A stretch of 13,561 bases of DNA. Origin: an uncultured Collinsella sp. (GTDB lineage Bacteria; Actinomycetota; Coriobacteriia; Coriobacteriales; Coriobacteriaceae). The stretch lies in contig CABRWN010000039.1 of assembly GCA_902474645.1 (NCBI GenBank), positions 1 to 13,561 on the forward strand, in the 5' to 3' direction. The position numbers and the translations under genes are program-made. This document shows, one piece after another, positions 7,530-13,561 of this stretch. Below the pieces are notes generated by a model that saw nothing but the letters and a program-made list of their open reading frames with translations, searched no databases and was not told the DNA's origin. How positions within the stretch are numbered: the first letter of the stretch is position 1; every line of letters begins with the position of its first letter.

Positions 7530-8837
7530 ATGTCTCTGCAATCGGATTTCCAAACATTTCTATCGGACATCGAGCCTAGTAAAACGACGGTCGAGCAGAT
7601 AAGTGCCGCCCATAAGGCTTTGAGAGGCTATCTTTCAGCGCATGAACACTATGGCGAGCATTGCGTTCGCACGTATCTGTCCGGGTCATACGCCAAGCAC
7701 ACGTCTACTCGCCCAGCAAAAGACGACGACAACCGAGATGTCGATATCATTGTCGAGACAGATTACGGCTCCGATGCCAATTCTGCCAACGTCATCACTG
7801 AGTTAAGAGATATCCTTCTCGACTCTTCGAAGTATGCGTCTGCTCATCTTCAGACGCATTCCGTCGGAATATCCTTCTCGAACCTTGATATCGATGTCGT
7901 TCCGCTAGCTGTCGATGACGAAACTTGCTTTATCGGGTGCATAGACGATGGTCGGTGGACCGAAACGAACCCAAAAGGGCACATCGAATGGTCAACCACT
8001 GTCAATGCGGAACATGATGGCAGGTTCAAGCCCGTTGTCAAAATCATGAAATGGTGGCGTAGAGAAAACTGCCCTGAGGAAGAGCGCTGGCCCAAAGGCA
8101 TCACTCTTGAGAAGATTATCGCCGATCATTATCCAGAAGATGTGACGCTTTATGAGGACATCATCGTGCAGCTAATGGAGAACATAGCGGAATCTTATGA
8201 CGGCCTTCTTGCTGACGGAATCAAGCCGCAGGTGATTGACCCCTCGCTGACCACAAACGATCTTGCTAGCGGGTACCGGAGAGAAGACTTCGAGGCGTTC
8301 GTTCGTGCAATTCACGCCGCACTCGATTTGATTAGCGAGGAAGGCTCTACGAGCTCGACTTGGAGGAAGATACTCGGTAACAGGTTCCCCGCAAGCAGTC
8401 GAAACGCGTCTGCTCTTTCCCCAGCATATCTTTCGACAGCGGCCGCGCTTTCCGTTCCGCACCGCAAAACCCCGCCATGGCCGATGGCATGTCAAAGACC
8501 CGGGGTGATTGTGGTCGCCGATGTCACCTACCCGGATGGAAAACGCGAACGCATCACGACTAACGACCGGGTCATACCGAAGAAATGCGAGATTGACTAT
8601 AAAGTACTTCGGCCGTTGAGCCTTGCCACTGCAAAAGTGAAATGGCAAGTTGTCAATACAGGCGCCGAAGCACAAGCGGCCAAACAACCTCGCGGCGAGT
8701 TCAACGATTCGAATATCGAAAAAGGCGGGCGGCACGAGTCTACGGCATACAGGGGTCGTCATTACGTACAGTGTTTTCTGATAAAAAACGATAGGTGCGT
8801 TGCTCGCAGCAAAGAGTTCTTTATCAACGTTGAATAG
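7530..8837 (+). CDS. CD-NTase family nucleotidyltransferase with C-terminal AGS-C sensor domain
   Basis: 435 residues. The nucleotidyltransferase core shows GSY at 52-54, the metal-binding pair D70-V-D72 in a NRDVDIIVE stretch, and a third acidic residue D122 in DIDVVP, so it appears catalytically intact. A helical region carries VKIMKWWRR. Residues of about 323-435 match the Adenylyl/Guanylyl and SMODS C-terminal sensor (AGS-C): KWQVVNTGAEA, then RGEF, ESTAYRGRHYVQCF and CVARSKEFF near the end. CD-NTases make cyclic di- or trinucleotides on phage sensing in CBASS and related systems, and AGS-C is proposed to bind such nucleotides. Its partner here is the DUF6602-like protein, with no recognised classical CBASS effector (SAVED, patatin, TM) in view. 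GC is about 50%, lower than the neighbours, consistent with transfer as a pair. Confidence 0.9.
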   Translation: MSLQSDFQTFLSDIEPSKTTVEQISAAHKALRGYLSAHEHYGEHCVRTYLSGSYAKHTSTRPAKDDDNRDVDIIVETDYGSDANSANVITELRDILLDSSKYASAHLQTHSVGISFSNLDIDVVPLAVDDETCFIGCIDDGRWTETNPKGHIEWSTTVNAEHDGRFKPVVKIMKWWRRENCPEEERWPKGITLEKIIADHYPEDVTLYEDIIVQLMENIAESYDGLLADGIKPQVIDPSLTTNDLASGYRREDFEAFVRAIHAALDLISEEGSTSSTWRKILGNRFPASSRNASALSPAYLSTAAALSVPHRKTPPWPMACQRPGVIVVADVTYPDGKRERITTNDRVIPKKCEIDYKVLRPLSLATAKVKWQVVNTGAEAQAAKQPRGEFNDSNIEKGGRHESTAYRGRHYVQCFLIKNDRCVARSKEFFINVE

Positions 8838-8913
8838 CGAGTTCAACTAACGCCCTGGCATCGACTTTATAAACCGAGATAACGTTAAGGGAAAGATATT
8901 AAGGAATACGAGG
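8838..8913 (+). promoter_or_regulatory. Intergenic region with weak promoter candidate for the GmrSD gene
   Basis: 76 bp between genes. TTCAAC at 8842-8847 and TTTATA at 8866-8871 with an 18-base spacer could form a sigma70-type promoter. AAGGA at 8901-8905 is the ribosome binding site, 8 bases before the ATG at 8914. The promoter call is weak; the gap and RBS are clear. Confidence 0.35.
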
Positions 8914-10617
8914 ATGGATGCAGGAAAATCTACGATAAGCGGCGTGTTCAACGGATCGCGCCTGCTCGAAATACCCTTCTACCAAAGGGCGTACGTCTGG
9001 GGAGAAGAGCAGTGGGAGCGCTTCCTCGGTGACATGGAATTCGTCACCGCCTCGAAGCGGCCCTATTTCCTGGGCTCCATCATCCTGAAGCAGGCCTCCT
9101 CCGGCAACACATGGTCCGAGGTGTCTGAGGTCCGCGCCGTCATCGACGGCCAGCAGCGCCTCACGACCATGGTCATCTTCTTCAAGGCGCTCTGCGCGAG
9201 AATTGGCCGCATCGACCTGTTCGAGCGAGACTTCGTTCTGGAGACCGGCGAAGTCGCCCTGAGGCACGGCAAGTACGACCGGCAGGATTTCGAGAAGGTC
9301 GTCAACGCCACGGGCTGCGAGCCCCTCGAGGGCTCCTCGGCCATCGTCCTCGCCTACAACTACTTCCTCAAGAACATCGATCCAGAGAAGATCGACAGGA
9401 ACACGATCAAGTCGAACGTCCAGTTCGTCTGCATCGACCTCACCGAGGGCGAGGACGAGCAGCAGATATTCGACACCATCAACTCGCTCGGGGTGCGCCT
9501 GACGACGGCGGAGCTCCTCAAGAACTACTTCTTCAACCGCGAGAACGAGCAGGCGTTCAAGGAGTGCTGGGAGGACGTCTTCGAGCCCACGGCCGAGAAG
9601 AGGGAGTACTGGGAGCAGGAGATCGTTACCGGGCGCATCAAGCGCACGCTCGTCGATATCTTCTTCGACGCCTTCCTCCAGATCCTGGTTCAGGACAAGA
9701 AGCGCGGCGTCACGACCGAGGACAAGCTCTTCTATTCGCGCACGTCCAACCTCTTCCAATCCTACAAGGACTTCATCGGCAGGTACTGCAACGGCGACAA
9801 GGTCGAGATTCTCGACAACATGAAGGCGTATGCCGAGGCGTTCGAGTCCACGTTCGACCCTGGCTACTGCGACGCGGACATTCCCTCCGCCCCCGGCGTC
9901 GAGCGCTTGAACGTGCTGATATTCGGCCTTAAGAACTCGACGCTCATCCCGTATGTGCTCTACGTTCGCAAGAACGCGAAGTCTTCGGGCGAGGAATCCG
10001 AGGTCTTCGCACTGCTTGAGAGCTACATCGTCCGTCGGATGCTGGTCCAGGCGACCACGAAGAACTACAACAGGCTGTTCACCTCGCTGATCCTGAACGA
10101 GGTGAAGGACGCGGAGACTCTGAGGAAGGCACTCGCGGCCAACGAAGAGGCGACGACGTTCATGCCCGGCGATGCCGAGGTTCGAAAGGCGTTCGAGGAA
10201 TCGTGCTTGTACAACCTTCAGTCCAAGGGCATCCTCTATCTGCTGGAAAGCGCCATACGCCCGAGTATGAGCAGCACGGCCCTGCTCGGGTTCAACCAAT
10301 ACACCCTCGAGCACATGATGCCCAAGAAGTGGCGTAACAACTGGGGAGCCCTCGACGAGGAGGCCGCGACGCGAAGGGACAGGAAGCTCCTCACGCTCGG
10401 CAACCTCGCCATCATCACACATTCGCTCAACGCCTCCATCCGCGACGCAGATTGGACCACCAAGAAGCAGGGAAAGGGGTACAAGGACGGCCTTGCACTC
10501 TGCGCCGCCGGCCTTGCGACGATGGCTGGCGCCCTGGAGAAAGAATCTTGGGACGAGGGCGATATTGCCGATCGTGCCGAATGGCTCGCGGATAAGGCGT
10601 TGGAGGTCTGGCGTTAA
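8914..10617 (+). CDS. GmrSD-type (DUF262+DUF1524) modification-dependent restriction enzyme, BrxU-like
   Basis: 567 residues. The N-terminal GmrS/DUF262 (ParB-like NTPase) domain shows IPFYQRAYVW at 20-29 and DGQQRLTT at 78-85. The C-terminal GmrD/DUF1524 HNH-like nuclease shows TLEHMMPKKW with H467 and P470, then LGNLAIITHSLN with N497, so the expected catalytic H and N are present. Family knowledge: GmrSD enzymes use NTP to cut DNA carrying modified (e.g. glucosylated or hydroxymethylated) cytosine. The fused form of this size matches BrxU, which occurs with BREX. SspE, with the same domains in phosphorothioate defence, is the main alternative; I see no ssp genes here. GC is high like the BREX genes and unlike the two genes just upstream. 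It is convergent with the next gene, with stops 3 bp apart. Confidence 0.9.
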   Translation: MDAGKSTISGVFNGSRLLEIPFYQRAYVWGEEQWERFLGDMEFVTASKRPYFLGSIILKQASSGNTWSEVSEVRAVIDGQQRLTTMVIFFKALCARIGRIDLFERDFVLETGEVALRHGKYDRQDFEKVVNATGCEPLEGSSAIVLAYNYFLKNIDPEKIDRNTIKSNVQFVCIDLTEGEDEQQIFDTINSLGVRLTTAELLKNYFFNRENEQAFKECWEDVFEPTAEKREYWEQEIVTGRIKRTLVDIFFDAFLQILVQDKKRGVTTEDKLFYSRTSNLFQSYKDFIGRYCNGDKVEILDNMKAYAEAFESTFDPGYCDADIPSAPGVERLNVLIFGLKNSTLIPYVLYVRKNAKSSGEESEVFALLESYIVRRMLVQATTKNYNRLFTSLILNEVKDAETLRKALAANEEATTFMPGDAEVRKAFEESCLYNLQSKGILYLLESAIRPSMSSTALLGFNQYTLEHMMPKKWRNNWGALDEEAATRRDRKLLTLGNLAIITHSLNASIRDADWTTKKQGKGYKDGLALCAAGLATMAGALEKESWDEGDIADRAEWLADKALEVWR

Positions 10618-10620
10618 GCC

Positions 10621-11046
10621 CTACATGCGCCCCATCCCGAAGATGCATGCGGTGTCGGATTCCGCATCTACGACGGCTGTCGCAGACTCCTTCAAAAGCG
10701 CGCCTTGTTGCGGCGCCCCAGCCTCCAACGCGTCAGCAGGCTCTCCGAGCGCCAGGAAGAACCTCATAACGAGTTCGATCCTCTGCTGCAGAGACTCGCT
10801 CAGCTCGCCGTAGGAGGCTGCCAGACGAACTTCCTTGGCCAACTCCGCCATCGAGTTCTTCAGCGCCTTCTGTACGCTCACAGAGGGCTTCACTTCGACC
10901 TGGGTATCGGTGAGCTTGGCGATGATGTAGTCCTGCCTGAGCATGCCGCTCCAGGCGGCCATCTCGCATATGAGCCTATGCTCCTCGGGCGTGCAGCGGA
11001 ACGCCATCGTCTTGCTGCGCTTGCGGGCGCTGTTTTCGCATGGCAT
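10621..11046 (-). CDS. Ribbon-helix-helix / MobC-like mobilization protein
   Basis: 141 residues, ATG at 11046, five bases downstream of the recombinase stop, with a G-rich Shine-Dalgarno (AGGGGG) inside the end of the recombinase gene. The N-terminus is basic (ARKRSKT), then MAFRCTPEEHRLICEMAAWSGMLRQDYI, which has the form of the beta-strand plus two helices of ribbon-helix-helix proteins seen in MobC and plasmid relaxosome accessory factors. The rest is helical and acidic with no motif I recognise. Its place in the xis-int operon suggests a role in transfer or recombination of the element, though no relaxase gene is in the window. It could equally be a simple DNA-binding regulator. Confidence 0.6.
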   Translation of the reverse strand: MPCENSARKRSKTMAFRCTPEEHRLICEMAAWSGMLRQDYIIAKLTDTQVEVKPSVSVQKALKNSMAELAKEVRLAASYGELSESLQQRIELVMRFFLALGEPADALEAGAPQQGALLKESATAVVDAESDTACIFGMGRM

Positions 11047-11051
11047 CTTTC

Positions 11052-12122
11052 TTACCCCCTCGCTCCGTCAAGGGCGGTGGCCATCTCGTCCTGCTTCGTG
11101 GGGAACAGGTGCGCGTAGCGGTAGGTGATGTCCACCGCCTCATGGCCCATGCGCTCGGCGATGGCAAGCGCGGAGAAGCCCATCTCGATCAGCAGGCTCA
11201 CATGGCTGTGGCGAATGTCGTGTATGCGGATGCGCTTCACGCCCGACGCTTTGCACCCGCGCTCCATCTCGTGGGCTAGGAAGTGCTTGGTCACAGCGAA
11301 CAGGCGCTCGTCGGGGGCGACGTCGTCGCGCATCTCGATGAAGTCCGCCATCTCGTCGCGCAGGAAGGCGGGCATGACGATCGTGCGCACCGACTTGGGC
11401 GTCTTGGGGTCGGTCACGGTGTCCACGCCGTGGAGGCTCTGGTACGACTTGTTGATGCGCAGCCGCGAGCTCTCCAGCATGAAATCGGACGGCGTGAGCG
11501 CCAGGAGTTCGCCGCAGCGGATGCCCGTCCAGTAGAGCAGCTCGAAGGCGTGGAACGACAGTGGCTTGTCCATGACGGCCTCGCTGAACCTCAGGTACTC
11601 GTCCTTGGTCCAGAACTGCATCTCGCCGCCCTTCTTCGAGCCTATCTTGTCGACCCTGCGCACCGGGTTGTCGGTGAGGCCGTAGTAGCGCTCGGCGTGG
11701 TTGAAGATGGCGTTGAGCTGGTTGTTCACCGTGCGCAGGTAGGTCGGCGCCCAGGGCTTCCCGTCGGCGTCCCGGTGCTCGGTGAGCTCGTTTTGCCACC
11801 TGATGACGTCGATTGGCCTCACGTCGCACATGCGCATGTCCCCGAAGAACGGCACGAGCTTGTCGTTGATGATGTACTCCTTGGTGATCCACGTGTGCTC
11901 GCGTATGCGCGGCCTCACCTCGGAGGCGTACACCTCGACGAACTCGGAGAACGTCATGTCCATGGCCCCGCCGTTGAGGCTCTTGAACTGGCCCTCCCAC
12001 ACTGCGGCCTCCACTTCGGAGGAGAAGCCGCGCTTCGTCTTGTGGCGCTTCGAGCCGCGGGCGTCGCGGTAGTAGCACTGCACGTAGAACGTGCCGTTGT
12101 TGTCGTCCCTGTACACGGGCAT
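11052..12122 (-). CDS. Tyrosine recombinase/integrase, Tn916 type
   Basis: 356 residues. Arm-type DNA-binding domain at about 1-45 (YRDDNNGTFYVQCYYRD ... KTKRGF), SAM-like core-binding domain at about 57-150, then the catalytic domain. Catalytic residues are visible: R202 in TGIRCGELLAL, a lysine at K240 or K243 in the DPKTPKSVRTI hairpin, H301 and R304 in HDIRHSH, H327 in ERMGHE, and nucleophile Y336 in YRYAHLF. It therefore looks active. The start at 12122 is 1 bp after the excisionase stop, with GGAGGT at 12131-12136. It is expected to integrate and excise the mobile element carrying this region by strand exchange at att sites. The attP site is not identified; the repeat-rich zone at 12969-13313 is one candidate. 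Confidence 0.93.
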   Translation of the reverse strand: MPVYRDDNNGTFYVQCYYRDARGSKRHKTKRGFSSEVEAAVWEGQFKSLNGGAMDMTFSEFVEVYASEVRPRIREHTWITKEYIINDKLVPFFGDMRMCDVRPIDVIRWQNELTEHRDADGKPWAPTYLRTVNNQLNAIFNHAERYYGLTDNPVRRVDKIGSKKGGEMQFWTKDEYLRFSEAVMDKPLSFHAFELLYWTGIRCGELLALTPSDFMLESSRLRINKSYQSLHGVDTVTDPKTPKSVRTIVMPAFLRDEMADFIEMRDDVAPDERLFAVTKHFLAHEMERGCKASGVKRIRIHDIRHSHVSLLIEMGFSALAIAERMGHEAVDITYRYAHLFPTKQDEMATALDGARG

Positions 12123-12123
12123 G

Positions 12124-12327
12124 TCAGTCCACCTCCGGGAAGTACAGGGCGTCGAAGACGTCGCTCCGGACGCGCCCGCGGATCACCACGCGCCCGCGCG
12201 CCTCCTGCTCGGCGTTTATCTTCCTGATCACCTCGTAGGCGCTGCCTTTCTTGATCCTCAGCAGCTCCGCGACCTCGTCGGCGTCCAGCATGTGCGGCCT
12301 CGGCGTCTTCGCCACCTTCTCGTCCAT
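12124..12327 (-). CDS. Excisionase-like helix-turn-helix protein
   Basis: 67 residues from the ATG at 12327, chosen because AGGAGGA sits 3 bases upstream; a TTG at 12342 would place that signal inside the gene. The core MLDADEVAELLRIKKGSAYEVIRKIN is an HTH_17/MerR-like excisionase-type helix-turn-helix, followed by the basic wing RGRVVIRGRV. Xis proteins of this kind bend att DNA and set recombination direction. It is directly followed by int (1-bp gap), so the two are translated together. It lies downstream of the shared operator region and is probably repressed by the divergent XRE protein. Confidence 0.85.
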   Translation of the reverse strand: MDEKVAKTPRPHMLDADEVAELLRIKKGSAYEVIRKINAEQEARGRVVIRGRVRSDVFDALYFPEVD

Positions 12328-12373
12328 GGCTCCTCCTGTCAACAGCGTACGGATACGTACGGTTTACAGATTC

Positions 12374-12402
12374 AGAGTAAACGTACATATCTGTACTGTC
12401 AA
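12374..12402 (-). promoter_or_regulatory. Promoter for the xis-int operon
   Basis: On the minus strand, a perfect TTGACA -35 box (12402-12397) is followed by a 17-base spacer and TACTCT (12379-12374) as the -10. It is about 47 bases upstream of the xis ATG, and half-sites at 12382 and 12393 lie within its spacer. Confidence 0.65.
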
Positions 12403-12407
12403 TAGAA

Positions 12408-12436
12408 TTGCGTACATTTGCGTACGCTGATAAGAT
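12408..12436 (+). promoter_or_regulatory. Promoter for the XRE regulator (extended -10)
   Basis: TG at 12428-12429, one base, then TAAGAT at 12431-12436 forms an extended -10. A weak -35 TTGCGT at 12408-12413 is 17 bases upstream. CGTAC half-sites at 12411 and 12421 lie within it, consistent with autoregulation. Confidence 0.6.
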
Positions 12437-12467
12437 GTGCGGGTACGTAATTCCAGGAGGAGGGCGC

Positions 12468-12881
12468 ATGTCCGTAGGCGAGAACATAAGGCGGTACCGC
12501 AAGTCGCGCGGCATGACGCAGGCGCAGCTCGCCGAGGCGGTCGGCCTGACCGAGGGGGCCGTGCGCCACTACGAGAGCGGCATCCGCGCAGTGAAGCCCG
12601 AGCTGCTCGAGTCCATCGCCGCAGCGCTCGGCGTTTCGGTCAACGCCCTCAAGGATTACGGCGTCGAGACCGCGGGCGACCTCATGTCGCTGCTCGTGCG
12701 GCTCGAGGACTCCTTCGGCATCGTGCCCGCAGCCGACGGCACGGGGCTCTCCCTGAACCCCAAGGCGCCGCACGGACCCAAAACTGCGATGGCGATCGGG
12801 CTCTGGGCAGAGAAGCGCGCGCAGCTCGAGGACGGCGAGATCGACGCCGCCGAATACGAGGACTGGAAAGCCTCGCTGTAG
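12468..12881 (+). CDS. XRE-family repressor
   Basis: 137 residues from the ATG at 12468, which follows a strong AGGAGGAGGG (12455-12464); earlier in-frame starts overlap the promoter. Residues 3-60 are a Cro/CI-type helix-turn-helix: VGENIRRYRKSRGMTQAQLAEAVGLTEGAVRHYESG, in which GMTQAQLAEAVGL is the first half of the HTH. The C-terminal part (about 65-137) is helical and acidic, without a peptidase catalytic pattern, so self-cleavage as in LexA/CI is not indicated. Divergent from xis-int over a shared operator-rich region, it most likely represses excision and its own synthesis. Confidence 0.88.
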   Translation: MSVGENIRRYRKSRGMTQAQLAEAVGLTEGAVRHYESGIRAVKPELLESIAAALGVSVNALKDYGVETAGDLMSLLVRLEDSFGIVPAADGTGLSLNPKAPHGPKTAMAIGLWAEKRAQLEDGEIDAAEYEDWKASL

Positions 12882-12968
12882 CGGCTCTCCGCATTTCGCA
12901 ACCAACGCAATCGAATCAGAACGCCAGGCTAGGCGGCGAGCGCCGTTCGTTCCTGCACAAGCTGAGTT

Positions 12969-13018
12969 TTTACTCCCCATTGCATGCCAAGGCATATCCG
13001 GCGCGCCTGGGGAGTAAA
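12969..13018. repeat. Inverted repeat with nested stem (GGGGAGTAAA family)
   Basis: The 11-base arm TTTACTCCCCA at 12969-12979 pairs perfectly with TGGGGAGTAAA at 13008-13018. Inside is a second stem, ATGCC (12984-12988) with GGCAT (12991-12995). Confidence 0.8.
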
Positions 13019-13063
13019 TTACACGGTGGCTTACATGGCGGCACGCGGCAGCACGCCGCGGCA

Positions 13064-13133
13064 TTTCCCCTGGTTACTCCCGTTTCCATTGAGGCGGCGA
13101 GATTCTTTACTCCCCATTTACCACCTGGGGAAA
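13064..13133. repeat. Second GGGGAGTAAA-family block
   Basis: TTTCCCC at 13064-13070 pairs with GGGGAAA at 13127-13133. Within the block lie GGTTACTCCC (13072-13081) and TTTACTCCCC (13106-13115). TCCCCA (13111-13116) can also pair with TGGGGA (13126-13131). The block is less regular than the first. Confidence 0.55.
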
Positions 13134-13181
13134 CGCCGTGCGGAGGCTGCCGAAAAGCCGATTGAGTTCGATTTGAGTTTC

Positions 13182-13203
13182 ACGGGGCCCGAAACGGCCC
13201 CGT
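13182..13203. repeat. GC-rich hairpin
   Basis: ACGGGGCC (13182-13189) and GGCCCCGT (13196-13203) form a perfect 8-bp stem with a 6-base loop. There is no T-run directly after it on either strand, so an intrinsic terminator is not supported. Confidence 0.6.
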
Positions 13204-13252
13204 TTCGCCCTCGGGGACAAAAACCGCGCGTCAACTCACTTGGGATAAATCC

Positions 13253-13311
13253 TTACTCCCGTTCCTCCGAATGCCGCCCCGTGCCTTGCCGTCTTGAAAC
13301 ACGGGGAGTAA
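13253..13311. repeat. Third GGGGAGTAAA-family inverted repeat with nested stem
   Basis: TTACTCCCGT (13253-13262) pairs with ACGGGGAGTAA (13301-13311) with one bulged base. Nested inside, CCCCGTG (13277-13283) pairs with CACGGGG (13300-13306). The two pairings share the right arm and are mutually exclusive, like alternative RNA folds. Confidence 0.65.
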
Positions 13312-13345
13312 ATGGCGAAATCGCAGGTGAAAGCGAGTAAAACGG

Positions 13346-13384
13346 CAAAGAAAAAGCCTCCGTCCCAGCACTGGAACGGAGGCT
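13346..13384 (-). terminator. Rho-independent terminator, minus strand
   Basis: AGCCTCCGT (13355-13363) and ACGGAGGCT (13376-13384) form a 9-bp stem, with a further CCA/TGG pairing inside the loop. On the minus strand the stem runs directly into TTTTTCTTTG. There is no T-run on the plus side. It probably ends the transcript of the gene entering from the right edge. Confidence 0.8.
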
Positions 13385-13498
13385 CGATTATCGTATTTAC
13401 TCACCGCCGTCGCTGGCGGCTTTGCCATGACTCTCGTACGAAACGAAACTCAGCGGCACAGTGAGGCACTCAAAAGTGCAGGTCAGAACCCTATCAGC

Positions 13499-13561
13499 CT
13501 ACTCCCACTCTACAAAGACTAACGCTTTTTGTTTAGGAATTATTCTCTGTAATGTTTCTCG
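13499..13561 (-). CDS. Unidentified gene, C-terminal 20 codons only (5' outside window)
   Basis: On the minus strand the frame is open from the window edge to a TAG at 13501-13499, giving RETLQRIIPKQKALVFVEWE. Twenty residues are too few to name a family and could be chance. What supports it is position: the minus-strand terminator lies 115 bases downstream, as expected for the end of a gene, and no plus-strand gene explains that terminator. Confidence 0.35.
   Translation of the reverse strand, partial: RETLQRIIPKQKALVFVEWE

Larger units (their letters stand above)
12346..12448. promoter_or_regulatory. Array of CGTAC/GTAC half-sites in divergent control region
   Basis: CGTAC occurs at 12346, 12356, 12382, 12411 and 12421, with further GTAC cores at 12393 and 12443. 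Two pairs are exactly 10 bp apart, about one helical turn (CGTACGG repeated at 12346/12356; CGTAC at 12411/12421). The array overlaps both predicted promoters. It is most simply read as the operator set of the XRE regulator, with a possible second role as Xis binding sites. Confidence 0.65.
12882..13498. other. Non-coding, inverted-repeat-rich region
   Basis: About 620 bp with no convincing gene: reading frames here lack ribosome binding sites and run through hairpins. It holds several GGGGAGTAAA-type inverted repeats (12969-13313), further stems such as ACGGGGCC/GGCCCCGT at 13182-13203, and a minus-strand terminator at 13346-13384. It could be the attachment/arm-binding region of the recombinase or encode a structured RNA. 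Confidence 0.55.

Noticed and set aside
8899..10422. 507-codon minus-strand open frame opposite the GmrSD gene
   Set aside because: It is a shadow of the DUF262/DUF1524 gene, whose motifs are complete on the plus strand.
11283..12227. 314-codon plus-strand open frame opposite the integrase
   Set aside because: The minus strand shows all tyrosine recombinase catalytic residues; this frame has no motif or RBS.
12399..13064. 221-codon minus-strand open frame across the XRE gene and beyond
   Set aside because: It overlaps the regulator and its promoters and shows no domain; the plus-strand XRE gene is clear.
12969..13313. Possible CRISPR array from the repeated GGGGAGTAAA motif
   Set aside because: The motif is only about 10 bases, alternates in orientation and has irregular spacing; there are no cas genes.
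12984..13340. 118-codon plus-strand open frame in the repeat region
   Set aside because: It runs through several inverted repeats, has no RBS and an arginine/proline-rich random-looking sequence.
13231..13428. 65-codon minus-strand open frame
   Set aside because: It reads straight through the terminator hairpin and T-run, so it is unlikely to be translated in full; I see no good RBS.
12882..13561. tRNA gene or tRNA-derived attachment site
   Set aside because: I found no cloverleaf-like arm order or TTCGA-type T-loop in either strand by eye.

Overview
The window looks like the accessory genome of a high-GC Gram-positive bacterium. The protein style and the roughly 65-68% GC of the core genes would fit Coriobacteriia (Eggerthellaceae and relatives), but no ribosomal or other taxonomic marker is present, so this is a guess. 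It is a phage-defence island with a site-specific recombination module at its right end.

Left part (1-6802): the 3' part of a BREX operon on the plus strand. It holds a 5'-truncated pglX adenine methyltransferase, an AlbA_2/Schlafen-like protein with a GHKL-ATPase-like segment, and brxL. pglZ, brxA, brxB and brxC are not visible and would have to lie upstream. Two features stand out. The central part of pglX (about 890-1990) is far more AT-rich than its flanks, as expected for an exchanged specificity region. BrxL ends in a domain resembling the phospholipase-D-like C-terminal domain of eukaryotic MITD1 (MIT_C) instead of a Lon-type protease domain. A perfect 21-bp direct repeat lies in the gap just before brxL.

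Middle (6809-8837): a compact, lower-GC two-gene unit. The first gene encodes a DUF6602-like protein with PD-(D/E)XK nuclease-like residues. The second encodes a CD-NTase (oligonucleotide cyclase family) with a C-terminal AGS-C nucleotide-sensor domain. I read this as a nucleotide-signalling defence pair inserted between BREX and the next gene.

Next (8914-10617): a single-chain GmrSD-type (DUF262+DUF1524) type IV restriction enzyme, similar in layout to the BREX-associated BrxU. BREX methylates self DNA and blocks unmodified phage, while a GmrSD enzyme cuts DNA with modified bases, so the two cover complementary targets.

Right part (10621-12881): a minus-strand operon (excisionase-like HTH, Tn916-type tyrosine recombinase, ribbon-helix-helix/MobC-like protein) divergent from a plus-strand XRE repressor. 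The shared 140-bp control region is full of CGTAC-type half-sites covering both predicted promoters, which suggests a lysogeny-like switch controlling excision. From 12882 to 13498 there is no convincing gene. This stretch is rich in inverted repeats built on GGGGAGTAAA and has a clear minus-strand terminator at 13346-13384, which probably serves a gene whose last 20 codons enter from the right edge.
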